Shown here: in pieces, positions 9,713 through 18,255 of the stretch
How the letters are laid out: each line of letters begins with the position of its first letter
How positions within the stretch are numbered: position 1 is the first letter of the stretch
Source of the DNA: Ruminococcus sp. JC304
GTDB lineage: Bacteria > Bacillota > Clostridia > Lachnospirales > Lachnospiraceae
Direction of reading: 5' to 3'
Assembly (NCBI GenBank): GCA_000285855.2
Contig: HE978651.1
Location: forward strand, 3,190,803-3,254,802
Length of the DNA stretch: 64,000 nt
The notes under the pieces: generated by a model
Told to the model about the DNA's origin: nothing
Seen by the model: only the letters and a program-made list of their open reading frames with translations
Databases searched by the model: none
Translations under genes and position numbers: made by a program

Positions 9713-11280
9713 TTGTATGCCTCCTTTCCACGGATGTTTGTATGGGAAGGAAGTTTTCCGGTTCCGTTTATACCGCTGCTGGAATGATTATTCTGGACCA
9801 TGCCAAGTACTTTCTTAAAATAAGAATACTTGCAGGCATTGGCTTCTACGCATTTCTCAGCAGCCTCCTGAACCAGTCTGTGAGGAACATCCTTACAGGA
9901 ATGGAGTACACCGGCACAGCTGTTGTATGCCTGTTCCTCATGCTTGGAACTGCGGAGTATCCTGTCAATAAGAGTTACCATAGATTCTCCATAAACAGAT
10001 GCCCACCGCCTATAATAAGCTCCGTCATGTGCATTCACTTCTTTGTAATATAGGTGTTCCGGAGGCATATGATTGTCATCTGTAATGTAAAGAGGAAAAT
10101 CACGGTAAGATCTTGGATGGCGGCAGATCAGCCGGTTATACTCATCGCAGATCCGTATCTCCGTCATTGTAGCCTTAAGAATTGCAGGTTTCCTTTTATA
10201 GGTATACAATACAGAATAGTAGTGGGCATCATACTCAAGGTGGTAATTATCTGGAACTTTAAGAAAGTATTTATAATCACAAAGTGTATAACTTTCGACT
10301 GGAAGCTGGTTCATACGCGGTTTGTCGTACTTTTCGAATCCATTCATGCGGGATTTCCGAATGTCAGATTTTTTCTGGAAAGGACGCTGGTTGATGTCCG
10401 CTACGATCTTTTTGACCGCAGCATTCAGAGCTTCCAGAGAGGTATAAGTATCTTTCTTTAATTCTTCTACCAGATGCGTCTCCAAGAAACGCACATGATT
10501 TTCAACTGTTGGTTTGCCTTTCGGTTTCCTTGGTGGTGGCGGCAGAATGATCGTACCATAAAAAGTTTCCAGATCTGAAAAAGCTGACTGCAGCACAAGT
10601 TCATCTTTACTATGCCTGGTAACAGCTGTTCTCAGATTGTCCGGGACAAGATATTTAGGAACTGCCCCATAATAAGACAGTGCATGTACTGTACCGGTAA
10701 TAAAATGTGAAAGTTTTTCATCCGGAAAGATCTCTGCATAAACAAGGCTGCTAAAACCAAGTGTAGTTGTAAAAATGTGAACTTTCCGAAGTTCGCCAGT
10801 TGTTGTGTCCAATAGCAGTTCCGGCTGGTCACCTACCCAGTCAATATACATCTTTTCACCAGGGATCCGTTCCACAGGCATAGATGTTTTTGAAGTACCA
10901 TAAGTATCTACCATAAAATCACGATACAGCTTATAAAACTGAGCGAGCTGGTAACCGTTGGGATGCTCTTTTTTATAATCAATCCATAGAAAACTCAAGT
11001 CAGCATGTTTTCCCATTTGGATCATCTGCTCATGTATTTTTTCAAAATCAGGCAGTGGAATATCCTTATGTCGAAGGTTTTCTTTTGGATAGATGAGATC
11101 AACCACCTTTGAGGCTGGCATTTGCCGAAGATCATCCAATGATAAGCCTGAATCCTTGTAGCGGTTCATGATCAATGCAATCCCGCTCCGTCCGATCCGG
11201 TAACGTTTTTGTACAGAGTCATAACTGACTTTACTGAGCCGAAGTTCTATGACTCCAAGAATAGTATTGTAGTCGTGCAT
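9709..11280 (-). CDS. istA: IS21-family transposase IstA
   Basis: DDE transposase, 523 aa, full length. N-terminal helix-turn-helix (SYDSVQKRYRIGRSGIALIM, about residues 18-40) for terminal repeat binding. The rve integrase core spans about 130-300 with D in MYIDWVGD, D in YLVPDNLRTAV and E in PTVENHVRFLE. The C-terminal beta domain follows. RBS AGGAGG lies just before ATG. Confidence 0.93.
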   Translation of the reverse strand: MHDYNTILGVIELRLSKVSYDSVQKRYRIGRSGIALIMNRYKDSGLSLDDLRQMPASKVVDLIYPKENLRHKDIPLPDFEKIHEQMIQMGKHADLSFLWIDYKKEHPNGYQLAQFYKLYRDFMVDTYGTSKTSMPVERIPGEKMYIDWVGDQPELLLDTTTGELRKVHIFTTTLGFSSLVYAEIFPDEKLSHFITGTVHALSYYGAVPKYLVPDNLRTAVTRHSKDELVLQSAFSDLETFYGTIILPPPPRKPKGKPTVENHVRFLETHLVEELKKDTYTSLEALNAAVKKIVADINQRPFQKKSDIRKSRMNGFEKYDKPRMNQLPVESYTLCDYKYFLKVPDNYHLEYDAHYYSVLYTYKRKPAILKATMTEIRICDEYNRLICRHPRSYRDFPLYITDDNHMPPEHLYYKEVNAHDGAYYRRWASVYGESMVTLIDRILRSSKHEEQAYNSCAGVLHSCKDVPHRLVQEAAEKCVEANACKYSYFKKVLGMVQNNHSSSGINGTGKLPSHTNIRGKEAYK

Positions 11281-11434
11281 AATAGTTCCTCCTTTGCACT
11301 GTGATGAATAATAGTTACATCACAATAATAAAGGAAAAACGTACCGTTTTGAGCAGAAAACGCGTACCGCTAAATCAGAATGAATGTACCGCTGATTTCA
11401 GAATAGGCGTACCGTTCGAGCAGAATTTGCATTC

Positions 11435-12364
11435 TTATACCATACACAAATATACAAAATATGCTGCATAACATAACAGCATAAGAATTCCACATGGTTT
11501 TCGGAGTTCTTTGTGCCGGAAGGTACCAAGCCAGAGGATAACTCCGCACAAAATTGCAATCCCTGTATCTATAATAAATTTACTTTCAAAAGGAACTGTA
11601 CAGATAAGCGCTGTGGTACCGATCACAAACAGGATATTAAAGATATTGCTGCCCACAATGTTTCCGATGGCAATTCCTGCATTTCCTCTTTTTGCAGCTG
11701 TAACAGATGTAACCAGCTCAGGAAGTGATGTTCCCAGTGCAACGATCGTCAGCCCAATAAATCTTTCGCTTATTCCAAAATAACGGGCTATTTCTGAAGC
11801 TCCGCTTACTGCAAAATCGCTGCCCTTTACAACCAGAATCCCACCAAGAACCATCAGAAGAATGCATTTCCATATAGGATAATCCTTCGTTTCTCCATCC
11901 TCCTGGTCATTTCCCATTCTTGCCATTACGAACAAATATCCCAAATATGCCAGAAAAAGAATCCAGAAAATCACACCTTCTGCAAAAGTTACTTCCGATC
12001 CTGTAATACCAAAGATCATCAGTACAATTGTTACCACAATCATAAATGGAATTTCATACAGAAATGTAGATTTCTGTATTGCTACATTTGTGATCAGGGC
12101 TGTAACTCCCAGGATGATCAGAATATTAAGAATATTACTTCCAACCACATTTCCGATCGTAATACCCGCATTTTTATTCATTCCTGCTGTAATACTTACA
12201 GCTGCCTCCGGCATACTGGTTCCCATTGCTACAATCGTCAATCCAATGATCAGCTGGGGGATTCCCAGCTTCTTTGCAATGCTGGCTGCCCCCTCCACAA
12301 ACCAGTCTGCTCCCTTCACCAGAAACAGAAAACCTACCAGCAAAATAATAACCTGCATAAACAT
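11435..12364 (-). CDS. Ca2+/Na+-type cation antiporter (YrbG family), probably exporting Mn2+
   Basis: Integral membrane cation/H+ or cation/Na+ exchanger, 309 aa and about 10 membrane helices. It shows both family alpha-repeats: GTSMPEAAVS with GNVVGSNILN in the first half and GTSLPELVTS with GNIVGSNIFN in the second. The GTSxPE acidic residues bind the ion. The leader is a manganese-type riboswitch, so its physiological substrate is probably Mn2+ (inference). The stop codon TAA lies inside the 8-bp IS21 target duplication. The start MFM is preceded by AGAGAGG at good spacing. Confidence 0.92.
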   Translation of the reverse strand: MFMQVIILLVGFLFLVKGADWFVEGAASIAKKLGIPQLIIGLTIVAMGTSMPEAAVSITAGMNKNAGITIGNVVGSNILNILIILGVTALITNVAIQKSTFLYEIPFMIVVTIVLMIFGITGSEVTFAEGVIFWILFLAYLGYLFVMARMGNDQEDGETKDYPIWKCILLMVLGGILVVKGSDFAVSGASEIARYFGISERFIGLTIVALGTSLPELVTSVTAAKRGNAGIAIGNIVGSNIFNILFVIGTTALICTVPFESKFIIDTGIAILCGVILWLGTFRHKELRKPCGILMLLCYAAYFVYLCMV

Positions 12365-12405
12365 CTTTTTTCCTCTCTTTCCTCATTTTATTTTGCAGTA
12401 GGTAT

Positions 12406-12445
12406 AAAAAAAGAGACTCCTACTGCATGCACAGTAAAAGTCTCG
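12406..12445 (-). terminator. Riboswitch-controlled terminator before the exchanger
   Basis: Minus-strand GAGACTTTTACTG / CAGTAGGAGTCTC stem with TGCATG loop and a 7-T tail. Its 5' arm is the 3' strand of the riboswitch's closing helix, so the two structures are mutually exclusive. Metal binding should open the terminator (an ON switch). Confidence 0.85.
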
Positions 12446-12531
12446 CTGTTTCATCACTTTCCGAGTTATATGTCTCAATAACTGTCCTGACGAAGAAGTG
12501 AACCAAATCGGCCAGCTACTCCCTTTTCATA
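12432..12531 (-). ncRNA. yybP-ykoY (manganese) riboswitch aptamer
   Basis: Minus-strand RNA contains AAAAGGGAGTAGCTGGC at its 5' side, an internal GTCAGGACAG segment, and CAGCGAGACTTTT at its 3' side. These match the conserved GGGAGUAG and GCGAGAC strands of the yybP-ykoY family. It leads directly into a terminator and then a cation-exporter gene, the usual genomic context for this Mn2+ sensor. Assigned by eye; a covariance search with the Rfam family would settle it. Confidence 0.75.
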
Positions 12532-12614
12532 TGTATATTCTAACAGACTGCTTTTTATAAATCAATTATTTTTATTCTTATTTGCTATTTTTTATAATCC
12601 ATGTATTCCTGATC

Positions 12615-12773
12615 CAACAGAAAAACCCCGGAAACCTTACGGTTCCGGGGCATCTTACGTTTGGACACAATGTACCTTGCGGTACTCAATATATATAATT
12701 TAAGATGTTATGCTAAAATTATTCGATAACTGTAGCAACACGTCCTGATCCAACAGTACGTCCACCTTCACGG
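12615..12773 (-). repeat. tuf-3' direct repeat, copy 1 (distal att-like junction)
   Basis: 159 bp nearly identical to copy 3 at the true tuf end (one substitution and one 1-bp indel). It holds the tuf terminator stem (CCCCGGAA...TTCCGGGG) and the last 55 nt of tuf including its stop at 12719-12721, with no tuf body attached. Homology ends abruptly at CACGG (12773). It marks the far end of the insertion between tuf and its former neighbour, the exchanger gene. Confidence 0.92.
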
Positions 12774-12875
12774 TATCAGAATGGCGTATTACGGTGTGCA
12801 AATGGCGATTTTTCGTATGATTTGTAGGAATAAATCCGTATTTTCCGCTGTATCCATGTAGTTTTGGAGAATTTT

Positions 12876-12893
12876 GTTATCATGGTGTTATCA
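12876..12893. repeat. Tandem GTTATCA motif, element left end
   Basis: GTTATCATGGTGTTATCA: two GTTATCA heptamers 11 bp apart, starting 102 nt inside copy 1 of the tuf repeat. The same paired motif recurs at 21496, 21855 and 26891. It resembles recombinase arm-type sites, but the role is inferred. Confidence 0.55.
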
Positions 12894-12896
12894 TAT

Positions 12897-14450
12897 TTAT
12901 GGTTCACTAATTCCACCTGTGCTCTGTTGTTCAATAAATATTCTCATTAAATCTATCGACTGCTTTAATTCTTCTCTTGTATATCTTGGATTATTCTGAT
13001 TTTCCGGATGATGTATCTGATGCCGTATATATTCAGTCAAAACTTTCTGCTCATTTATAATAGAACCATTCTTACCTATGCGCTTATATAATCTGGTTGG
13101 TTTTCCCTGAATATATAAATTTTTCCATCCCTGAAATTCTATGAAAGAATACAATTCATCATGATATTCCTCTGTAACTTCATTAAATGCTATATAATTC
13201 ACTTCATTCAGTGACGGATATTGAAGCTGTCCAGGAAGAACACCTAATATTTCCTTATTTCCTTCTTCATCTTCTTTAATAAGACGTAAATCTGTAAACT
13301 GTAATTGTTTAACAATATAAGAACTGTGCGTTGTCAATATAACCTGTGTGTTTGCGACTGAAGACAGTGTCTTAAATGCCTCTACCAATATTCTTTGATT
13401 GTCTGAATGTTGCGAAGTCTCCGGCTCTTCTACTGCATATATTACTCCAGTATTACCTTGCTCTTGACAACGTCTCTCCGCTTCAGCTCTAAAGAAATTC
13501 AGCAGAACAAGCCTTTTCACGCCACTCCCTCGCTTATTGATTGGGATATCTTCATCACCGGAAATTGATACATTTTTGAAAACATCTTGCCACTTAAGGC
13601 TTTCTGCTGATGGTATTACCGGATTTAAACTTGCTGCAATTGCTGGATCCATTTCTCGAAGCTTCGCTAATGTTCTGTTTGCCACTTCTTTTAATTTATT
13701 TTCAACCTCTGCAGCTACATCTGCTAATGTTGTTTGCAATCCTGCATCACTCAAAATTTGCTTTACAGCTGTTTTTAATGGATCTTGTATCTCATCATCT
13801 CCATCACTATTTTTTCTATCTGACTGAAAAAGTGAATATGTTGGTAAATAGTTGGATAACTTCTCCCAAATTTTCTTTGCATCTTCTTTAGAGGCATCGA
13901 TTTCTATATTATCCATCTGCAAATCATCCGAAAATTTATTCCAGATAGCTCTTCTCATATCAGCATTTACAGTTTGATTTTCGCATTCAATGTCTTCACT
14001 TTTTATTATCTTTTTTAAATCACTATTCTTCTTTAATAATAATTCTGTACATTTGCTATTTGTTGGATGCATAGCCTTTATAAAAACCTTTGCCGCTCCG
14101 CCGTTTTTATATCTCTTTATGACTTCCAACTGTCCATTAGCATTAAGCATAAATTCATCTTGTAACGAAGTCTCAACAGTTGAATCTATAACTATCTTTT
14201 CCGGCAATTCTGAAAAGCACACTGTTATTTCAATATCTGTATTTCCGACATTGCTTTCATGTATGTTGGCATCTGCTTTTTCTAACTTGATTGTTCCCTT
14301 CCCATCATTAAAAAATATATCCAATGCCTCTAAAATAGTTGACTTACCTATATCGTTTTTTCCAACAAAAACTGTTAAATCATTAAAGTTAATCTCTATT
14401 TCGCTTCTATATCCGCGAAAATTTTTTAATTTAATTGAATCAATTTTCAT
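12897..14450 (-). CDS. AAA ATPase (OLD/RecF-like ABC-type fold), predicted defence effector
   Basis: 517 aa from ATG 14450. The frame is open to 14666, but GAGGAG lies just before 14450 and the family start MKIDSIKLKNFRGY is there. Walker A GKNDIGKST at 30-38, ABC-like signature RGSGVKR at about 307, Walker B with catalytic acids VIYAVEEPETSQH at about 336-348, and switch His in LTTHSS at about 375. The last 120 residues show no recognisable TOPRIM motifs, so it is not a standard OLD nuclease or GajA. It starts 26 nt after the AIPR gene and is probably cotranscribed with it, last in the restriction operon. Strongly AT-rich compared with the host genes. Confidence 0.85.
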   Translation of the reverse strand: MKIDSIKLKNFRGYRSEIEINFNDLTVFVGKNDIGKSTILEALDIFFNDGKGTIKLEKADANIHESNVGNTDIEITVCFSELPEKIVIDSTVETSLQDEFMLNANGQLEVIKRYKNGGAAKVFIKAMHPTNSKCTELLLKKNSDLKKIIKSEDIECENQTVNADMRRAIWNKFSDDLQMDNIEIDASKEDAKKIWEKLSNYLPTYSLFQSDRKNSDGDDEIQDPLKTAVKQILSDAGLQTTLADVAAEVENKLKEVANRTLAKLREMDPAIAASLNPVIPSAESLKWQDVFKNVSISGDEDIPINKRGSGVKRLVLLNFFRAEAERRCQEQGNTGVIYAVEEPETSQHSDNQRILVEAFKTLSSVANTQVILTTHSSYIVKQLQFTDLRLIKEDEEGNKEILGVLPGQLQYPSLNEVNYIAFNEVTEEYHDELYSFIEFQGWKNLYIQGKPTRLYKRIGKNGSIINEQKVLTEYIRHQIHHPENQNNPRYTREELKQSIDLMRIFIEQQSTGGISEP

Positions 14451-14476
14451 AGCAGGTCTCCTCTGATTATCACTTC

Positions 14477-16225
14477 TTATGAGAAATTTATAACCGTTTT
14501 TATATCTGCAAATTCTGTTCGCACCACCCCTTGAATAGCTGCTAATATTCCAGCTACAGTTACCACAGCAGAATTTGACGCCTCTTGACTTTTCAATCCA
14601 TCTTTCACTACACTTTCCAAATGGGTTGATGCAATTGGCATTATTACTTTTATCATTTTTTTCCAATACTCTACATTTACATCAAAATTAGAATTGTCAC
14701 GAAATCTTAATGACCAAACATCTCTCACTTTTTCACCCAAAAAGCTCTCCATACATTTAGACATAGCAAAAATAAATAACATTTTTGCCCCTCTTTTTCC
14801 CAGAAATCTATATTGCTGTTCTTCTGCCTCTGTTCTTTCCTCTCCCTTTACTTGTAAATCTAATTTATAAATGTCAATCGCCCTTGCTAAAGAATATGTA
14901 AAAATAATATGTTCTGCAATTAATTGATCCGGAAATATATTTGCATAAATTCTATCATTGCTCCATAAATCATTTCTTGAGTTATATGCCGTAACACACT
15001 CTCCATGAAAAGCCGAAATCGACTGTGCCACAACATACGGATCCAATATTTCTCTACTTCTAGATGGGCGTCCATTTCCTCTACGTCCACCGCTATAAAA
15101 CAAATTTGTATATTTTTCAAATTCATTTCGCAACCGATTTTGCACTTTATCATTACTTCGCAAATCCGACGCAATAATTTCATTCTGTTTATTATTGTTA
15201 TTGATAATTTCATCTATAATAGAAGAATCTTCACATACAATAAAACGAATAGGGATTAAGGCCTTTCCTACTTCTGTTACACTACTTACAGCTCCTGTTG
15301 TTTGTGCCCCATTAATGATAGTAATTCCTGATATAGTAAGTTTTTCTTCGCCTGTATTCAAATCATTTTCAATACTATAATCATTTACCAATGCAGTTAT
15401 TCCATTGTTATACGCCCAAAAATTATTTGGTTGCTCTGTAATGGTTTGTATTATTCCCAAATTAATTTTATTTTTCTTTTTTCCTGACCCAAGATATGTT
15501 CTTGGATTTCCAGAAAAAATATCATCATTATATCTACAATACTGTTCTTTTACCCAATCTGCAGTGACGGCAGTTACATAAGCTTTCCATTTATCACCAA
15601 CTAATTCAAATCCTTTTTTAACAGTGTCCACAGTCATTTTTTCTACAACCGTAATCTGACTGCTGGACGCATTATACCATTTTTCAATAGTTTCATTTCC
15701 AACTTCTATTGCAAAAACATCTACTTTATTTTCCGGAAAAAGTGTTTTTACTGCTGCATTAGAATTTATTTGCATTGCAGTTAATTCTTCTCTTACTTTT
15801 GGGTTATTCTTTTCATTAAGATTATGTACATACCAAAAATATACTGTACTTATCAGATCATCCTTGATGGCATTTTGCAGTTCTCTAACTTGATCACGTA
15901 TTCTTTCAGGTACTGACTCAGGTTCCTGAGAAAACACCCATGCTGCTGCTGTGTTCAAATCACTCGCTTTATTTTCCGGTGCCAAATCTCCTTCCTGCAC
16001 TTTTTGTTTCATATACCCCTGAGCAATCACTGCTATACCTGTATCCTGATCAATATATATCAAGTCACATTTTTTATCCTCACCGCCATCAGTTAATGCA
16101 TCACCAGCAACCGAAAATATATCAGCTATCTCAAATCTTAATTCTAAAGCATACAACAACAATGCATTATTACCATATGTGTTTAATAACGTGCTTCTAC
16201 TTTCAAAGTCATCTTTGTAGCTCAT
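14477..16225 (-). CDS. AIPR-family (abortive phage infection) protein
   Basis: 582 aa. Central AIPR hallmarks are clear: NNFWAYNNGITALVNDY around 267-283 and SGITIINGAQTTGA around 299-312, followed by a conserved N/Q-rich stretch (NNNNKQNEIIASDLRSND). The N-terminal 30-75 region (DGGEDKKCDLIYIDQDTG then VIAQGY) resembles the degenerate PD-(D/E)XK-like fold seen in these proteins. AIPR proteins are linked to phage abortive infection and often sit beside restriction systems, but their mechanism is not established. Its start overlaps the endonuclease stop by 4 nt, so translation is probably coupled. Confidence 0.87.
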   Translation of the reverse strand: MSYKDDFESRSTLLNTYGNNALLLYALELRFEIADIFSVAGDALTDGGEDKKCDLIYIDQDTGIAVIAQGYMKQKVQEGDLAPENKASDLNTAAAWVFSQEPESVPERIRDQVRELQNAIKDDLISTVYFWYVHNLNEKNNPKVREELTAMQINSNAAVKTLFPENKVDVFAIEVGNETIEKWYNASSSQITVVEKMTVDTVKKGFELVGDKWKAYVTAVTADWVKEQYCRYNDDIFSGNPRTYLGSGKKKNKINLGIIQTITEQPNNFWAYNNGITALVNDYSIENDLNTGEEKLTISGITIINGAQTTGAVSSVTEVGKALIPIRFIVCEDSSIIDEIINNNNKQNEIIASDLRSNDKVQNRLRNEFEKYTNLFYSGGRRGNGRPSRSREILDPYVVAQSISAFHGECVTAYNSRNDLWSNDRIYANIFPDQLIAEHIIFTYSLARAIDIYKLDLQVKGEERTEAEEQQYRFLGKRGAKMLFIFAMSKCMESFLGEKVRDVWSLRFRDNSNFDVNVEYWKKMIKVIMPIASTHLESVVKDGLKSQEASNSAVVTVAGILAAIQGVVRTEFADIKTVINFS

Positions 16226-18255
16226 CTTACATCCTCTTTTTCCCTTACAATGGTTATACTGTTCTTTTCAAAGTTCCCCGGATAAGATAACGAAATAATT
16301 ACGTTTTTAAAAGCTATTGTATATGCAAATATTGTTCCTTCACCAAAACGATCATGATACACTTTTCTTCCATCTGAATCAATCTTTATTTCATCTGGAA
16401 TATCGTTTAAATATGGAAATTTAGCAGATTTTGTTTGACAATTCGGCAAACTTACTTCAATAGCTATTACTTGACCTTTTCCAGCAATTGGACTATACAC
16501 CAATGCTCCAGGTGAAATAACCTGATTTTTCTCTTTTTCCGTAAAACCTTTTTGTTGTTCCATTCTACTTATTTTTTCATTGATCGCAGTACCTATATAC
16601 GCTTTCCATCTCGGTGCATTTAAAATATCTCTTCTGGTTTCACACAGTAAAATTAACTCCCGTAATTTTTCCGGATTAGCATGACCAGTTCTAAACATTG
16701 CCATAAAATATTCTCTATATTGAGCTAAAGTTAACGGCACAATATCCAATCTCTGCTTTACATCTCCTCGTGCATACCAAATTCCATGCCTGAATGTTTC
16801 TGCTGTATTCGTATCTATTTTTACTGCAATAAACATTCCATATACTGGCTTGTCGTATTTCAGAACTGCATCGGATACATGTCTTCTTACAGGTTCTCCC
16901 TCCATTGCTTCTTGACGTGATGACGTAGACATCGTAACTTCTGTTAAAATTGTAAAATCGTTAAATTCACAATACAGATCACCTTTTCCACCGCCAGCTG
17001 CAGATACCGGAAGAAAATCCGAATCAAGTTTAAATCCTCTTACCTCATATGGTTTATTGACCATATGATCTATAGCTAAAGATGCTCTCCATAAAATCCA
17101 TTCTAAATATGCTGGTGTTTCATCTTTTGGTACTTCTATAACATTGTCATCATCATATGTATGCTTCCCACCACCTTTGATCAACAATTCCATATAATCG
17201 GCAATTTCTTGCCATTGATTACATTGCTCTTTTGCATATTGAATTTCGTCTGTTTTGGATAGCAAATCTTCTAATCGCCGTCTGGCAATATTAATTTCTG
17301 TCGCAGTGTTCAGTGGAAGATCAGAAATATCAAACAAAATTTGTCTGCATTTCATTTGCTTCATTAAGTCATTCAGTAATACTTTAGCTGTATCTTCATT
17401 ATCTGTTGGTAATTCTGCACCCTCGCATAGTCGCTTATATTGAATCATTAGAGATTCTTCATTTGATGTTGACTTTGCCAATTTCTCAGCCAAAATATGC
17501 TTAGCCGGAGCAATAACCATTCCTCTTCCTTTTCGTTGCAATACTCCAGAAATACGTAGGTAACGCATGTTCATGTCACTATAGTCAAGGAAATTATCTG
17601 CCTTCTTATCATAGTACCTTCCACGTTCTGCAACTTCTTTCTTGTCAAAGTTACGTTTTGATGGAGCTTGTTTTCTACGAGCACGCAAATCCAAAATATT
17701 ATCCACGATCTCTCCAATTGAATAACTCGGATTGGTTGTATGTCCCCATAATGCAAACTCTATTCTTGCAATCTCTGAGCTTCCTGTTCGCTTCTCTAAC
17801 TCCAACATAATTGCCAATATCCATCTCAATGGAGAAAAATAAGACTTTCCATCTGGCATAGCAAATTGTTCAACACTTAATGCTCTTAAATAGCATTCTT
17901 GTACTGCCGGATATGTATCCGCCTTTAAAAATGTTCGTCCAAAAGGTGTTATATCATCCAGATTTCCCAGTTCATTCTGATCTCCATCCTTTTTCTTCAC
18001 TTGTGGATAAATGAAACCATTTTTCGAAAACATTAAACGCCATTTTCGTGCATGACTGCCAGACGTATCTTTCCCAGCTTCATTTTGAATAATTCCTTGA
18101 TCATTAAGAAAGTTCATAAAGCCAATTTCATTCTCTTTCCCACGAAGTTTCCCCACATATGGCGAATTTGCAAACGCTTTAAAACCTTCCTGTATTCTAT
18201 TTGGATTCCGTAATCCGGTATTACCTACTAACCAAATATCTATTTTTTCTTCCAT
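16222..18255 (-). CDS. Type IIS restriction endonuclease, AlwI family
   Basis: 677 aa. Residues 135-240 (FSPLRWILAIMLELEKRTG, then MRYLRISGVLQRKGRGM) form the family's winged-helix-like recognition part. The nuclease core at about 420-465 reads GGGKGDLYCEF, TILTEVTMSTSSRQEA and EGEPVRRHV, a PD-(D/E)XK-type site with D426 and E439. This EVT...SRQEA...EGEPVRRHV block is what I recognise from AlwI-type enzymes. It overlaps the methylase stop by 16 nt and the AIPR start by 4 nt. Cut site and specificity cannot be read; AlwI itself recognises GGATC. Confidence 0.8.
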   Translation of the reverse strand: MEEKIDIWLVGNTGLRNPNRIQEGFKAFANSPYVGKLRGKENEIGFMNFLNDQGIIQNEAGKDTSGSHARKWRLMFSKNGFIYPQVKKKDGDQNELGNLDDITPFGRTFLKADTYPAVQECYLRALSVEQFAMPDGKSYFSPLRWILAIMLELEKRTGSSEIARIEFALWGHTTNPSYSIGEIVDNILDLRARRKQAPSKRNFDKKEVAERGRYYDKKADNFLDYSDMNMRYLRISGVLQRKGRGMVIAPAKHILAEKLAKSTSNEESLMIQYKRLCEGAELPTDNEDTAKVLLNDLMKQMKCRQILFDISDLPLNTATEINIARRRLEDLLSKTDEIQYAKEQCNQWQEIADYMELLIKGGGKHTYDDDNVIEVPKDETPAYLEWILWRASLAIDHMVNKPYEVRGFKLDSDFLPVSAAGGGKGDLYCEFNDFTILTEVTMSTSSRQEAMEGEPVRRHVSDAVLKYDKPVYGMFIAVKIDTNTAETFRHGIWYARGDVKQRLDIVPLTLAQYREYFMAMFRTGHANPEKLRELILLCETRRDILNAPRWKAYIGTAINEKISRMEQQKGFTEKEKNQVISPGALVYSPIAGKGQVIAIEVSLPNCQTKSAKFPYLNDIPDEIKIDSDGRKVYHDRFGEGTIFAYTIAFKNVIISLSYPGNFEKNSITIVREKEDVR

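Larger units (their letters stand above)
8861..11431 (-). mobile_element. IS21-family insertion sequence (about 2.57 kb)
   Basis: Left end TGCAAATTACGCTCAAACGG and the complement of the right end TGCAAATTCTGCTCGAACGG match at 17 of 20 bases, an imperfect terminal inverted repeat. The element is flanked by a perfect 8-bp duplication, TTCTTATA, at 8853-8860 and 11432-11439, so the boundaries are secure and the insertion is fairly recent. Internal sub-terminal repeats containing GTACCG occur near the right end, typical of IS21 transposase sites. It contains istA and a broken istB. Transposition in cis is therefore doubtful. Confidence 0.93.

Noticed and set aside
12719-12773. Copies 1 and 2 as remains of a second tuf gene
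   Set aside because: Only the last 55 nt of coding sequence is present in both, with abrupt ends at the same place and no trace of upstream tuf sequence; decay would not give the same cut twice.
14451-14666. 72-residue N-terminal extension of the AAA ATPase
   Set aside because: It overlaps the AIPR coding end in another frame, reads as low-quality Cys/Arg/Ser sequence, and a good RBS precedes ATG 14450.
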